DNA of 64,000 nt from Verrucomicrobiia bacterium. Lineage in GTDB: Bacteria; Verrucomicrobiota; Verrucomicrobiia; Limisphaerales; JADLHS01. Position numbers and translations under genes: made by a program. Within the stretch, counting starts at the first letter, position 1. Each line of letters starts with the position of its first letter. This document shows, piece after piece, positions 10,301 to 16,483 of the stretch. The notes under the pieces are model-generated. The model had not been told where the DNA came from and searched no databases. It saw only the letters and a program-made list of their open reading frames with translations. The stretch spans positions 1 through 64,000 of the forward strand of contig JAHCLO010000001.1 in NCBI GenBank assembly GCA_026125285.1, given 5' to 3'.

Positions 10301-11019
10301 TCCTGTGGCGTCAACGCGCCTTCGTAAATGGCCAGGCCTGCCACGTGAAGTGGATAATCCTCGCCGTCTTCGTCAGTAAACATCAGCACTCCGTTCGTGC
10401 CGGGCTGAAGGGCAAACCGGCCATCCACCGATTGGTTCGGCGCGTGGGTGTGGAACAGACTGCCGTTGAGATAGGTTTTGAAATCGTTCCCCGCCAGCGT
10501 GAGATCCATGGTGATGACCAGCCGCGTCCAGACGGTTTCATTGATGGGAGCGGAAGAGTAACCGATCGCACCCACCCCGAGCGCGTCGTCCGTATTGCGA
10601 ATGAAATAATCGCCATCGCTGACGTTGCTGAGGTCGGTCTGGAAAAGGGTGCGCCATTGGCTTCGGCTGCCGGCGGGCGAGAAAACGTCCATGACCCAGG
10701 ACGCCTGATTGACCAGCGTGCCGCCGCCATTGGCTGGAATTCCATGGGGCGCGAGAATCCGATTGACCGCGCCGCGCACCGTGGTGATGACGCCGCTCAA
10801 AGAGCCGGAAGCGTCGTCGCTCAGGGTCGCCGCCCAAGAAGGCGGTGTCCCGGAAAAAATCAGATCATGCCCAACCGTCGCTTTGCCGAGGTTGCTGGAG
10901 TCTTGGAACTCCCACAGGCCACGCAACTCCGCGCCCGAGGCAGTCATCCGTGCAACGAGGCAAAAAGCCAAGGCGGCCAAGGTTGCCACATTGGCATCAA
11001 ACGGGTTGCGTCGCTTCAT
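7330..11019 (-). CDS. Secreted LamG x2 / PKD-like x2 / purple-acid-phosphatase-like protein
   Basis: A 1229-residue exported protein. After the signal peptide come two tandem copies of a module: a LamG/concanavalin-like domain (about 30-250 and 360-575), each followed by a PKD-like Ig fold (about 265-350 and 590-680). Next is a fibronectin-like purple-acid-phosphatase N-domain (about 685-775), then a calcineurin-like phosphoesterase (about 780-1060) with metal-site motifs GTIGDTQ, GIGDHAQDG, WGNHDGN, VAVHVPPY and SGHMHGYERG. Ca-binding thrombospondin type 3-like repeats (DTDGDGMRD, DADDDGMTN) and a C-terminal Trp/Tyr-rich module end the protein. It likely hydrolyses phosphoesters outside the cell; the LamG domains may bind polymers. 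It is divergent from phoB, which fits a phosphate role. Confidence 0.85.
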   Translation of the reverse strand: MKRRNPFDANVATLAALAFCLVARMTASGAELRGLWEFQDSSNLGKATVGHDLIFSGTPPSWAATLSDDASGSLSGVITTVRGAVNRILAPHGIPANGGGTLVNQASWVMDVFSPAGSRSQWRTLFQTDLSNVSDGDYFIRNTDDALGVGAIGYSSAPINETVWTRLVITMDLTLAGNDFKTYLNGSLFHTHAPNQSVDGRFALQPGTNGVLMFTDEDGEDYPLHVAGLAIYEGALTPQEVALLGGPGQPMTLPDAGQPPIITIQPAGPSNVVALAQQTFTFTTTDPEGANVQIQVDWGNGRWSDWTPLGPSAQSQEIQYAFPHSGQFTLRARARDVLGATSDWVLIQEITVMKAAGLPDGLVGLWEFNDPQQLGKATYGADLAVVGTPPSYSTSLTDAQSPAQTLHGVITTIVGIGNHLRATHEIGANGYGSRANRYTLMFDVLVPGTGQWRCFYQTALANNNDGEYFVRNSDQMLGRGTIGYSGAATQPDRWYRLVLAVDLTANGAFRAYLDGELFHQHARPTFDGEYSLDPSEVLLFADENNENAPLVIGVAAVFSKTLTAEEVSALGGPGLAVMPNPNNQPPTLAAVPAGPAQVATGDSVGFTFHPDDPDGDLVQVQADWGDGKLSSWSGLAAPGASHSLAHTWTFPGDFEIRGRARDINGAVSDWVNLQSISVTGAVMIAFSTPPYLQNMSTTTMVVMAELFEDVPLVLRYGTGTNYGGSVAMESVASGGGTFFLRAVLTNLQPDTTYHYVLASTDGDPVMNDATFRTAPSDWIDFSFGTIGDTQTDNRIRTSGVWAWEADPWEPAKTMLRDMVDRGVHFGLGIGDHAQDGNSYTSTKNSHLDRWAALLGPHVPFYIAWGNHDGNSPEHPLRLSADMPSRWHTDASPSIRTPGFGNFSFSYSGVFFVCLDYFEVNTRAANDPANDLTNGWLDEQLSSPAARDARFRVVAVHVPPYCERWIDGSAALRAQLVPRLEQYQVNLCFSGHMHGYERGYLNGVHYIVAGGGSYLDIGEVLVQDWPHVTLGGYDNVPGSYAMQNAFGVLGTPQPIEGGLFHGYAHVSIRERYLRLDMRGFNADGSYIGILDTLEIGSDPGPDTDGDGMRDAWETDNGLDPADPSDAQLDADDDGMTNLQEYHAGTDPQDPASRFEILDLELVGNLLLRWSSVPGKSYRVAWSENLFTWNYVESTPGQPLTVAASSGATTEAPINPPPTRAALFLRMEVLR

Positions 11020-11207
11020 AACATCACTGGAATGCCCCCAATTATCTGCAAGGGTTCGAGCGAGCTTAAGTCACCAACGCTGCATCTGGCCAACGCAAAA
11101 TCGCGACGAAAGCAGCTGCCCTACTGATCCCGGCTTGCAGGTCCCCGAACGGGAGCTTCACATTGCAGTTCTCGACAGGCGCTTGGATGCTGTTGAGGAC
11201 GAAGATT

Positions 11208-11251
11208 TCGTCACACAACCGTCACCTGCCCGTCACCATTCTGTTGCGTGG
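11208..11251 (+). promoter_or_regulatory. Predicted Pho box upstream of phoB
   Basis: Four half-sites lie exactly 11 bp apart: TCGTCAC (11208), CCGTCAC (11219), CCGTCAC (11230), CTGTTGC (11241), each followed by a 4-bp spacer. The Escherichia coli Pho box is CTGTCAT repeats with 11-bp periodicity. The last repeat ends 42 bp before the phoB start, so PhoB autoregulation is likely. Confidence 0.8.
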
Positions 11252-11293
11252 TTTGGATTGAGCCGCGCTTTCCCGCGTGCTAATCAGTCTGGC

Positions 11294-11977
11294 GTGAAGC
11301 AGAAAATTCTGGTCGTGGACGACGAGCCGGAGGCGGTGGAACTGGTCGAATTCAACCTGCGCCAGGCCGGCTTTGCCGTCGCCACCGCCACCGACGGCGC
11401 CGGGGCGCTCAAGAAAACGCGGGCACTGCTGCCCAGCTTGGTTGTGCTGGACTTGATGCTGCCGGAAATGGACGGCCTGGAGGTGTGCAAGATGTTGCGG
11501 CGCGACCCGGCCACCGCCGCGATTCCGATCATCATGCTCACAGCCAAAGCGGCGGAGATTGACCGCGTGCTGGGTTTGGAGTTGGGCGCAGACGATTACT
11601 TGACCAAACCGTTCAGCCCGCGCGAACTGGTGTTGCGCATCCGCAAAATCCTGGCGCGGGGCCAGGGCGAAACCGAGCCCAAGGAGACACTCAAGTTTGG
11701 CGACCTGTTGATTGACCTCCCGCGACATCAGGTCAGTTGGAAGGGAAAGCGGCTGGAGTTGACCGCCACCGAATTCAAGCTGCTCACGGTACTGGCGCAA
11801 CGCCGGGGACGGGTACAGTCGCGCGATCATCTCCTACGCGATGTGTGGGAATACAACACCCTCGTGGACACGCGAACCGTAGATACCCACATGCGCCGGC
11901 TGCGGAACAAACTTGGACCGGCGGGAAAATATCTCGATACGGTGCGCGGTGTCGGTTACCGTTTCGTCGAAAGCTGA
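11294..11977 (+). CDS. phoB: PhoB-type response regulator (OmpR family)
   Basis: A 227-residue two-domain regulator. The receiver has acidic residues in VVDDE, the phosphoacceptor Asp53 in LDLMLPE, and Lys105 in TKPF. The C-terminal winged helix (about 130-227) has the OmpR/PhoB pattern LTATEFKLL...RDVWEY...VDTHMRRLRNKLG...VRGVGYRF. GTG at 11294 is the start because the receiver begins there (KQKILVVDDE). A histidine kinase follows 78 bp downstream. Assignment to phosphate control rests on domain type, the kinase partner and the 11-bp repeats upstream. Confidence 0.88.
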   Translation: MKQKILVVDDEPEAVELVEFNLRQAGFAVATATDGAGALKKTRALLPSLVVLDLMLPEMDGLEVCKMLRRDPATAAIPIIMLTAKAAEIDRVLGLELGADDYLTKPFSPRELVLRIRKILARGQGETEPKETLKFGDLLIDLPRHQVSWKGKRLELTATEFKLLTVLAQRRGRVQSRDHLLRDVWEYNTLVDTRTVDTHMRRLRNKLGPAGKYLDTVRGVGYRFVES

Positions 11978-12055
11978 CACTGTAACCGACCATCCCCACT
12001 GGCCAACCGCAAAGTCGCTTGACGAACGTTCAGCGGTAAGAGAATCGGCCAATTG

Positions 12056-13258
12056 ATGCTCGGATTCAGGTCGCCTACTCTTAAATTCCAAATGTGGCGG
12101 GAGCTTGCAATTGTGGCGCTGGTGGCGCTGGTGGCGCTGGATTTCTGGTGGCGGCGGAGATTCCGCCGCGCCAAGGCCGAGGCGCAAATCGAACACGAAC
12201 GACTGCAGCGGCAGCAGGAGCAATCGGCGTTTCACCATCAGGTGCGGCAGGAAGCCGTGTTCAACAGCATGGTTGAGGGTTTGCTCCTGGTGGATGACCG
12301 CGGTCGCGTGCAACTGGCCAACCAGGCGTTTGCGAACCTGTTTGAAACGCGCGGCGAGATCATTGGCAAAGCGCTGTTGGAAATCCTCCGCTTGCATGAA
12401 TTGCCAGAGATGTTGGAGCGCATCAACAGCGGGTCGCCGTGGGTGAGTCGGGAGTTGAAATACCCCGGGCCGCCGGAACTCTGGCTGCGGGTCAGCGCGG
12501 CGGCCATCCTGAATCCCGACGGACGGCGGCATGGCACGATCCTGGTGTTTCACAACCAGACCCGGCTGAAACAGCTTGAGCGGACGCGCGAGGAATTCGT
12601 TGCCAACGTCAGCCACGAACTGCGCACCCCGCTCTCCCACATCAAGGGCTATGTCGAAACGCTGCTGGACGGCGCCAAGGACGACCCCCAAGTGGCCACG
12701 CGCTTCCTGCAAACCATTGCGCGCAACGCCGAGCGGCTGACGTTGCTGATCGAAGATTTGCTCACCATCTCCGAACTCGAATCCGGGCGCGTGACGTTGA
12801 ATCTGCAGCTGCTCTCGTTGCATCAACTCGTCGGCAAGGTGTGCGATGATTTCAAGGCACGTGCCGCGGGCAAACAGGTGTTGATCCTCAACGAAGTGCC
12901 CAAACTGAAGGTGCGCGCCGATGCCATCCGCCTGGAGCAGGTGCTGTCAAACCTCGTGGACAACGCGATCAAATACGGCCGTGCCGACGGACGGGTGACG
13001 ATCGGAGCCAGCGCCGCGAGTGAGGCCAAGGTGGAGTTGTTCGTGCGGGATGACGGCCCGGGCCTGCCTGCCGAAGCCTTGGAACGTGTGTTCGAGCGGT
13101 TCTACCGCGTGGACAAAGCGCGCTCCCGCGAACAAGGCGGCACCGGGTTGGGCCTCTCCATCGTCAAACACATCATCCAAGGTCACGGGGGCCGGGTTTG
13201 GGCAAAAAGCGAAGCCGGCAAAGGAGCTACCTTCTACTTCACACTTCCACAAGGCTGA
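12056..13258 (+). CDS. phoR: PhoR-type sensor histidine kinase
   Basis: A 400-residue kinase: one transmembrane segment (about 17-31), a basic linker/coiled coil, a PAS domain (about 65-170), HisKA with the phosphoacceptor His187 in NVSHELRTPLSH, and an HATPase domain with N box LVDNAIKYG, DDGPGLP and GGTGLGLSIVKHIIQGHGG. The lack of a periplasmic domain and the single PAS match PhoR, which senses phosphate through the Pst transporter and PhoU. No pst or phoU genes are in this window. The membrane segment is coded by a 9-bp unit repeated three times (VALVALVAL, about 12114-12140). ATG at 12056 is preferred over TTG at 12053. Confidence 0.88.
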   Translation: MLGFRSPTLKFQMWRELAIVALVALVALDFWWRRRFRRAKAEAQIEHERLQRQQEQSAFHHQVRQEAVFNSMVEGLLLVDDRGRVQLANQAFANLFETRGEIIGKALLEILRLHELPEMLERINSGSPWVSRELKYPGPPELWLRVSAAAILNPDGRRHGTILVFHNQTRLKQLERTREEFVANVSHELRTPLSHIKGYVETLLDGAKDDPQVATRFLQTIARNAERLTLLIEDLLTISELESGRVTLNLQLLSLHQLVGKVCDDFKARAAGKQVLILNEVPKLKVRADAIRLEQVLSNLVDNAIKYGRADGRVTIGASAASEAKVELFVRDDGPGLPAEALERVFERFYRVDKARSREQGGTGLGLSIVKHIIQGHGGRVWAKSEAGKGATFYFTLPQG

Positions 13259-13287
13259 CCTCGAATCACACGTCCAACAACGGCCTA

Positions 13288-13674
13288 TCACGTCGGCGTC
13301 GTGGTGGAAGTCTCGGGAGCGCCAACGGGGCCGGACGTTTCAGTGACAACCGGCGCGACGGCTGCGCGGCGGTTGGCTTTTCTCCTGGCGGGACGCCGCG
13401 CGGGGGCGGTTCGTTTCGGTTTCGGCTGCTTGCGCTTGAGGGATTTCAAAAAGTCCTGAAGCTCCTCCTCGCAACGAGCCGACTTCTTTGCCGCTTTCTT
13501 GGCGGCGCGTTTGGCGAGTTTATAGGCGCGGCGGGCCGCCTTCAGACTGGCCTTGGCCAATGCGACGCCCTTCTGAGCCACGTCCGCCTTGCGTGAGGCT
13601 TGCCGGGCGCTGGCGCTCAATCGGGTTGTTTTTGCCTCCACCGACTCCGACTTCTTCGAGGGTTTGGTTTTCAT
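13288..13674 (-). CDS. Ala/Lys-rich histone H1-like protein
   Basis: A 128-residue, very basic protein, start ATG at 13674. The central part (about 30-80) is a helix-forming stretch of Ala, Lys and Arg (KAARRAYKLAKRAAKKAAKK), and the C-terminal part is a Pro/Lys/Arg tail (KRKQPKPKRTAPARR) ending in a Ser/Thr/Pro-rich tip. This resembles bacterial H1-like nucleoid proteins that bind DNA without sequence specificity. Function is inferred from composition only. It converges with phoR, 29 bp between stop codons. Confidence 0.7.
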   Translation of the reverse strand: MKTKPSKKSESVEAKTTRLSASARQASRKADVAQKGVALAKASLKAARRAYKLAKRAAKKAAKKSARCEEELQDFLKSLKRKQPKPKRTAPARRPARRKANRRAAVAPVVTETSGPVGAPETSTTTPT

Positions 13675-13944
13675 GCACGTTCCGGGTTGAATGATCGTTG
13701 CCGTGACTGTGACCGGCTCAGGCTTGCGAACCCTGCTCCAACTGACAAGTCGGGAATTGTGACATTTGTTTCCAGCTCCTCCCCCGCGTTTGCCGGGCGG
13801 CGCACCAGCGAAAAAGAAATTGCCCTTGGCACACACACGGTTAAGCGCCAAGGGCTGGATCGTCCCTACTCCGGGACGACCAAAGCCTATTTGCACCAAG
13901 TCGGGAGCGTTCGCAAGCAATCTCCTTCCGTATTCCCTCCGGAC
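13675..13944. other. Intergenic region, promoter side of the H1-like gene
   Basis: No gene is supported. The minus strand contains several GTCAC/GTCAG words (for example ATGTCAC and TTGTCAG) but not at 11-bp spacing, so I do not call a Pho box here. Confidence 0.5.
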
Positions 13945-14493
13945 TCAAGCTTCCGTCGTGTGACGATCCCGGCGTACCACAGGCCCGCAGGACAAATCGG
14001 ACCCATCCAACCCGTCAGCACGAGCACCTCCAAGGGCGCGTCGGAGTACAACCGCCCGACCCAGCCAGCCGGCCAAGCCTTCCTGGGGCTCATTGCGGCT
14101 CGACCACTGGCGAGCGGACATCGCTGGGGTGGCGAACGCGACTTCGAGGCCCTGCCTCAGCCGCTCAAAGTCGAGCGGCTTGGCAAAGAATTCACGCACA
14201 CCGGCAGCGTGCGCCGAGTACCGGGTAGCATAGTTTGCCGTGGCCGTGATCATGAACACCGGCGTGCCTCGCGTCGCGCCCTGCCGCCGCAGAATTTCGC
14301 ACAGCGTCAACCCGTCCAAATCTGGCAGCACCAGGTCGGTCAAGATGAGATCCGGTTGCTGCTCCGCGGACTTCCTCATGCCTTCCATGCCGCTGGTCGC
14401 CACGATCGTATCATAGCCCCACTCTCTCAACCTGAACTGAAGCAGCGCACTGAAATCCAGTTCATCATCCACCAACAAAATGCGTTTCTTCAT
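13945..14493 (-). CDS. Stand-alone receiver-domain response regulator
   Basis: A 182-residue protein with one receiver domain (about 3-120): acidic pair in LVDDE, phosphoacceptor Asp53 in LTDLVLPDLDG, Thr in MITATA and Lys105 in FAKP. The remaining 60 residues are low-complexity and contain no known output domain. It may act by protein contact or as a phosphate sink for a kinase such as the nearby PhoR; that is inference. An 11-bp-spaced repeat lies 43 bp upstream of its ATG, so it may belong to the Pho regulon. Confidence 0.85.
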   Translation of the reverse strand: MKKRILLVDDELDFSALLQFRLREWGYDTIVATSGMEGMRKSAEQQPDLILTDLVLPDLDGLTLCEILRRQGATRGTPVFMITATANYATRYSAHAAGVREFFAKPLDFERLRQGLEVAFATPAMSARQWSSRNEPQEGLAGWLGRAVVLRRALGGARADGLDGSDLSCGPVVRRDRHTTEA

Positions 14494-14535
14494 GCGGCAT
14501 AAACTTAGCCGGGGAGGTGGTCCTCACAACGGCGG

Positions 14536-14568
14536 CGGCGTTAAGGTTGGGCTACATTCGTGTGGCAA
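14536..14568 (-). promoter_or_regulatory. Candidate Pho box upstream of the single-domain response regulator
   Basis: On the minus strand, three half-sites at 11-bp spacing: TTGCCAC (from 14568), ATGTAGC (from 14557) and CCTTAAC (from 14546). The first two match those upstream of the beta-helix gene nearly base for base; the third is weaker. A TAAGTT-like -10 hexamer lies between the box and the ATG. Confidence 0.6.
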
Positions 14569-14645
14569 CTGCCAGCGTTCCATCAACGTAACATCGAATT
14601 GCTGCCGGTGGGTAGCTTGCTTCCCTACCGAAGCAGAAAGGGCGG

Positions 14646-14686
14646 ACAAAAAAAGGCTCGGGGGAATCGCCGCCAATTCCCCCGAG
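14646..14686 (-). terminator. Rho-independent terminator of the beta-helix/TonB gene set
   Basis: Read on the minus strand: perfect 11-bp stem CTCGGGGGAAT/ATTCCCCCGAG (14657-14667 with 14676-14686), an 8-nt loop, then CC and a run of seven T. It begins 18 bp after the stop codon of the beta-helix gene and would insulate the response regulator gene beyond. Confidence 0.9.
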
Positions 14687-14704
14687 TTGCCGGACAAACC
14701 TGAC

Positions 14705-16330
14705 TTAGTTGGCCTTCACTTGGAAGAACCTCACGGCATCGTTGGCCGGCACGGTAAATGTCAGCGTGCCGCCAGTGCCAGCTTGAGGATTGGCGGGTGT
14801 TACCCCGGTTGCGGATTCCCACCCAGCGGGAGGCAATGTCCCCGTGGATTCAAGCGTGTAGGTGAACCCCACTTGCGACGGGATACTGATCACCAGATTC
14901 TCGCCGCTGGTGGCGAACCCGAGCGTAACGGGGTCGGGCGTAACGCTGATCGCAGGCTGCAACGCCACCAAGCTTCTGGCCGTGGGCCGAATGTGACCGT
15001 TGTCCATCAACGCCGTCCAGTCTGCGAACCACAACACATCGCGGAATGCGCCTTTGTACTCAGCCGCGATGAAGTAGCCGTCATTGGGCGGGGTCTTGAA
15101 TCCGGCGAAGACGGGGCTGCCGGGCTGGGGCCGCGGGTCGAGCAGTTCGTTCTGATCGCGGTCAATGCCCGTGAGCAGCGGGTTGGCGAACCCATTGTTC
15201 ACCGTGTCCACCATGCCGTTGCCCCCCACGTTCCCCCAAAACAGATTGTGCGTCACCGTCCCGTTGTAGGTCGGCACGCTCGACACCTGATCCCGCCCCT
15301 GGAACTCCAGGAACACCGAATTATGCACGCGCCCGTAGTAGTCGCTTCGCGAGTTCATCGCATCACTGCCCGAGCCGGCGCCCCCCTCCCCAATCAGCGT
15401 CACGTTGTAGATTTGATGCTCCCCCAACGGCACCGCCCCCGGCGTGTTGACGTTGCTGTCGCCCGACGGCTGCCCGTTCAACTCCATCCCCTCATCCCCC
15501 GTGATCCCCTGCAGCCCAAACCAAAACTGGTGCTTGCCCTCATGCCCCTGGTCCATGTCAAAACACTCGTCGCTGTTGAACGCCGACACCAGATACCGGC
15601 TGTTCACCGCCCCGCCCCACCACTCGAAGCCGTCGTCCGCATTGGCATACACCTCGACAAATTCGAGCGTCGTCCCCCGTCCCACCCCCGCCATGGACAG
15701 CCCGTTGAGTTCCTTGTTCGAGTCCATCACCTTGCCCGAATAGCGGATCGAGACAAACCGCAACGCGCCGGAACTGTCGTCGTTGTCGTTGCCGCCCCAG
15801 CGGTGCAACGGCTGGCTGGTCACGGGGTCCAAAGCGTCGCCCAGCCCCTCGTAGAGCTGCCAGAAACTGCCGTCGGGATTGGTACCCGAACCGGAGGCCT
15901 CCGAATCGGGCCGGTTCATCCGCCCCTGGCCCAGCAATACCACCCCGCCCCACAAACCGCGCCCGCCCCCGCCCTCGTCGTCCAGCGGAATGTCAAACGG
16001 ATCACTTATATCATCACTCTCCGCCGTGAAGATGATGGGATTGCCGGGTGAACCAACCGCGTTTATTTTGCCGCCACGGCAAATGAAGAGGGCGCCGTAG
16101 TTGGGTTGGGCGGCGGCTTCTTTGCCGCGGATGACGGTGCCGGCTTCAATGTTGAGCACGGCATTGGACACCACATACACCCAGCCGTTGAGCAGATACT
16201 CGTTGTCCGCCGTCCAGTGGTGGGTGCCGCGCAGGATGCCGCTGACCGACACCGTTCCGGCCCAGCCAGAATTTGCCCCCACTGCAACCAGCGCGGTGAG
16301 GCAAAGTTTTTGCAGGATTTGTTTCATCAT
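14705..16330 (-). CDS. Secreted beta-helix-like protein partnered with a TonB-dependent receptor
   Basis: About 541 residues with a Sec signal peptide (MKQILQKLCLTALVAVGANSG, cleavage after GWA). The body has beta-helix features: LNIEAGTVIRG, ALFICRGGKINAVG, GGVVLLGQG, ADDGFEWWGG, many Asn/Gly/Asp turns and short aromatic strands. The last 80 residues form a module with a Tyr/Trp pattern shared with other secreted proteins here. No catalytic residues are recognisable. It lies 153 bp downstream of the TonB-dependent receptor with its own predicted Pho box between them, and is followed by a terminator. It may bind or process the ligand the receptor imports; this is inference. Start could be either of two adjacent ATGs (16330 or 16327). 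Confidence 0.75.
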   Translation of the reverse strand: MMKQILQKLCLTALVAVGANSGWAGTVSVSGILRGTHHWTADNEYLLNGWVYVVSNAVLNIEAGTVIRGKEAAAQPNYGALFICRGGKINAVGSPGNPIIFTAESDDISDPFDIPLDDEGGGGRGLWGGVVLLGQGRMNRPDSEASGSGTNPDGSFWQLYEGLGDALDPVTSQPLHRWGGNDNDDSSGALRFVSIRYSGKVMDSNKELNGLSMAGVGRGTTLEFVEVYANADDGFEWWGGAVNSRYLVSAFNSDECFDMDQGHEGKHQFWFGLQGITGDEGMELNGQPSGDSNVNTPGAVPLGEHQIYNVTLIGEGGAGSGSDAMNSRSDYYGRVHNSVFLEFQGRDQVSSVPTYNGTVTHNLFWGNVGGNGMVDTVNNGFANPLLTGIDRDQNELLDPRPQPGSPVFAGFKTPPNDGYFIAAEYKGAFRDVLWFADWTALMDNGHIRPTARSLVALQPAISVTPDPVTLGFATSGENLVISIPSQVGFTYTLESTGTLPPAGWESATGVTPANPQAGTGGTLTFTVPANDAVRFFQVKAN

Positions 16331-16435
16331 AACTCGATTCGTCAATGGTTCAGGTTTGTTGCTACCGAGCCGCCCGGCCATCCGAGCTGGCAGTCGGGAG
16401 CAGTTTAACAACTAAGAGATTTCAAACCACAACGG

Positions 16436-16468
16436 CAGGGTTACATCTCTGTGGCAATCGTGTGTCAA
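16436..16468 (-). promoter_or_regulatory. Predicted Pho box upstream of the beta-helix gene
   Basis: On the minus strand: TTGACAC (from 16468), TTGCCAC (from 16457), ATGTAAC (from 16446), each with a 4-bp spacer, giving an exact 11-bp period. A TTGAAAT sequence suited to a -10 element lies about ten bases further on. The box ends about 105 bp before the ATG and begins 15 bp after the receptor stop codon. Confidence 0.78.
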
Positions 16469-16483
16469 CGCCACAGGCGGCCG

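Noticed and set aside
11020..11200. A Pho box facing the LamG-phosphatase gene
   Set aside because: No 11-bp-spaced words were found in the minus-strand direction; the only box in this divergent region faces phoB.
13675..13944. Several GTCAC/GTGAC words upstream of the H1-like gene, considered as a fifth Pho box
   Set aside because: The words are 6 or 17 bp apart, not 11 or 22 bp, so the repeat geometry fails.
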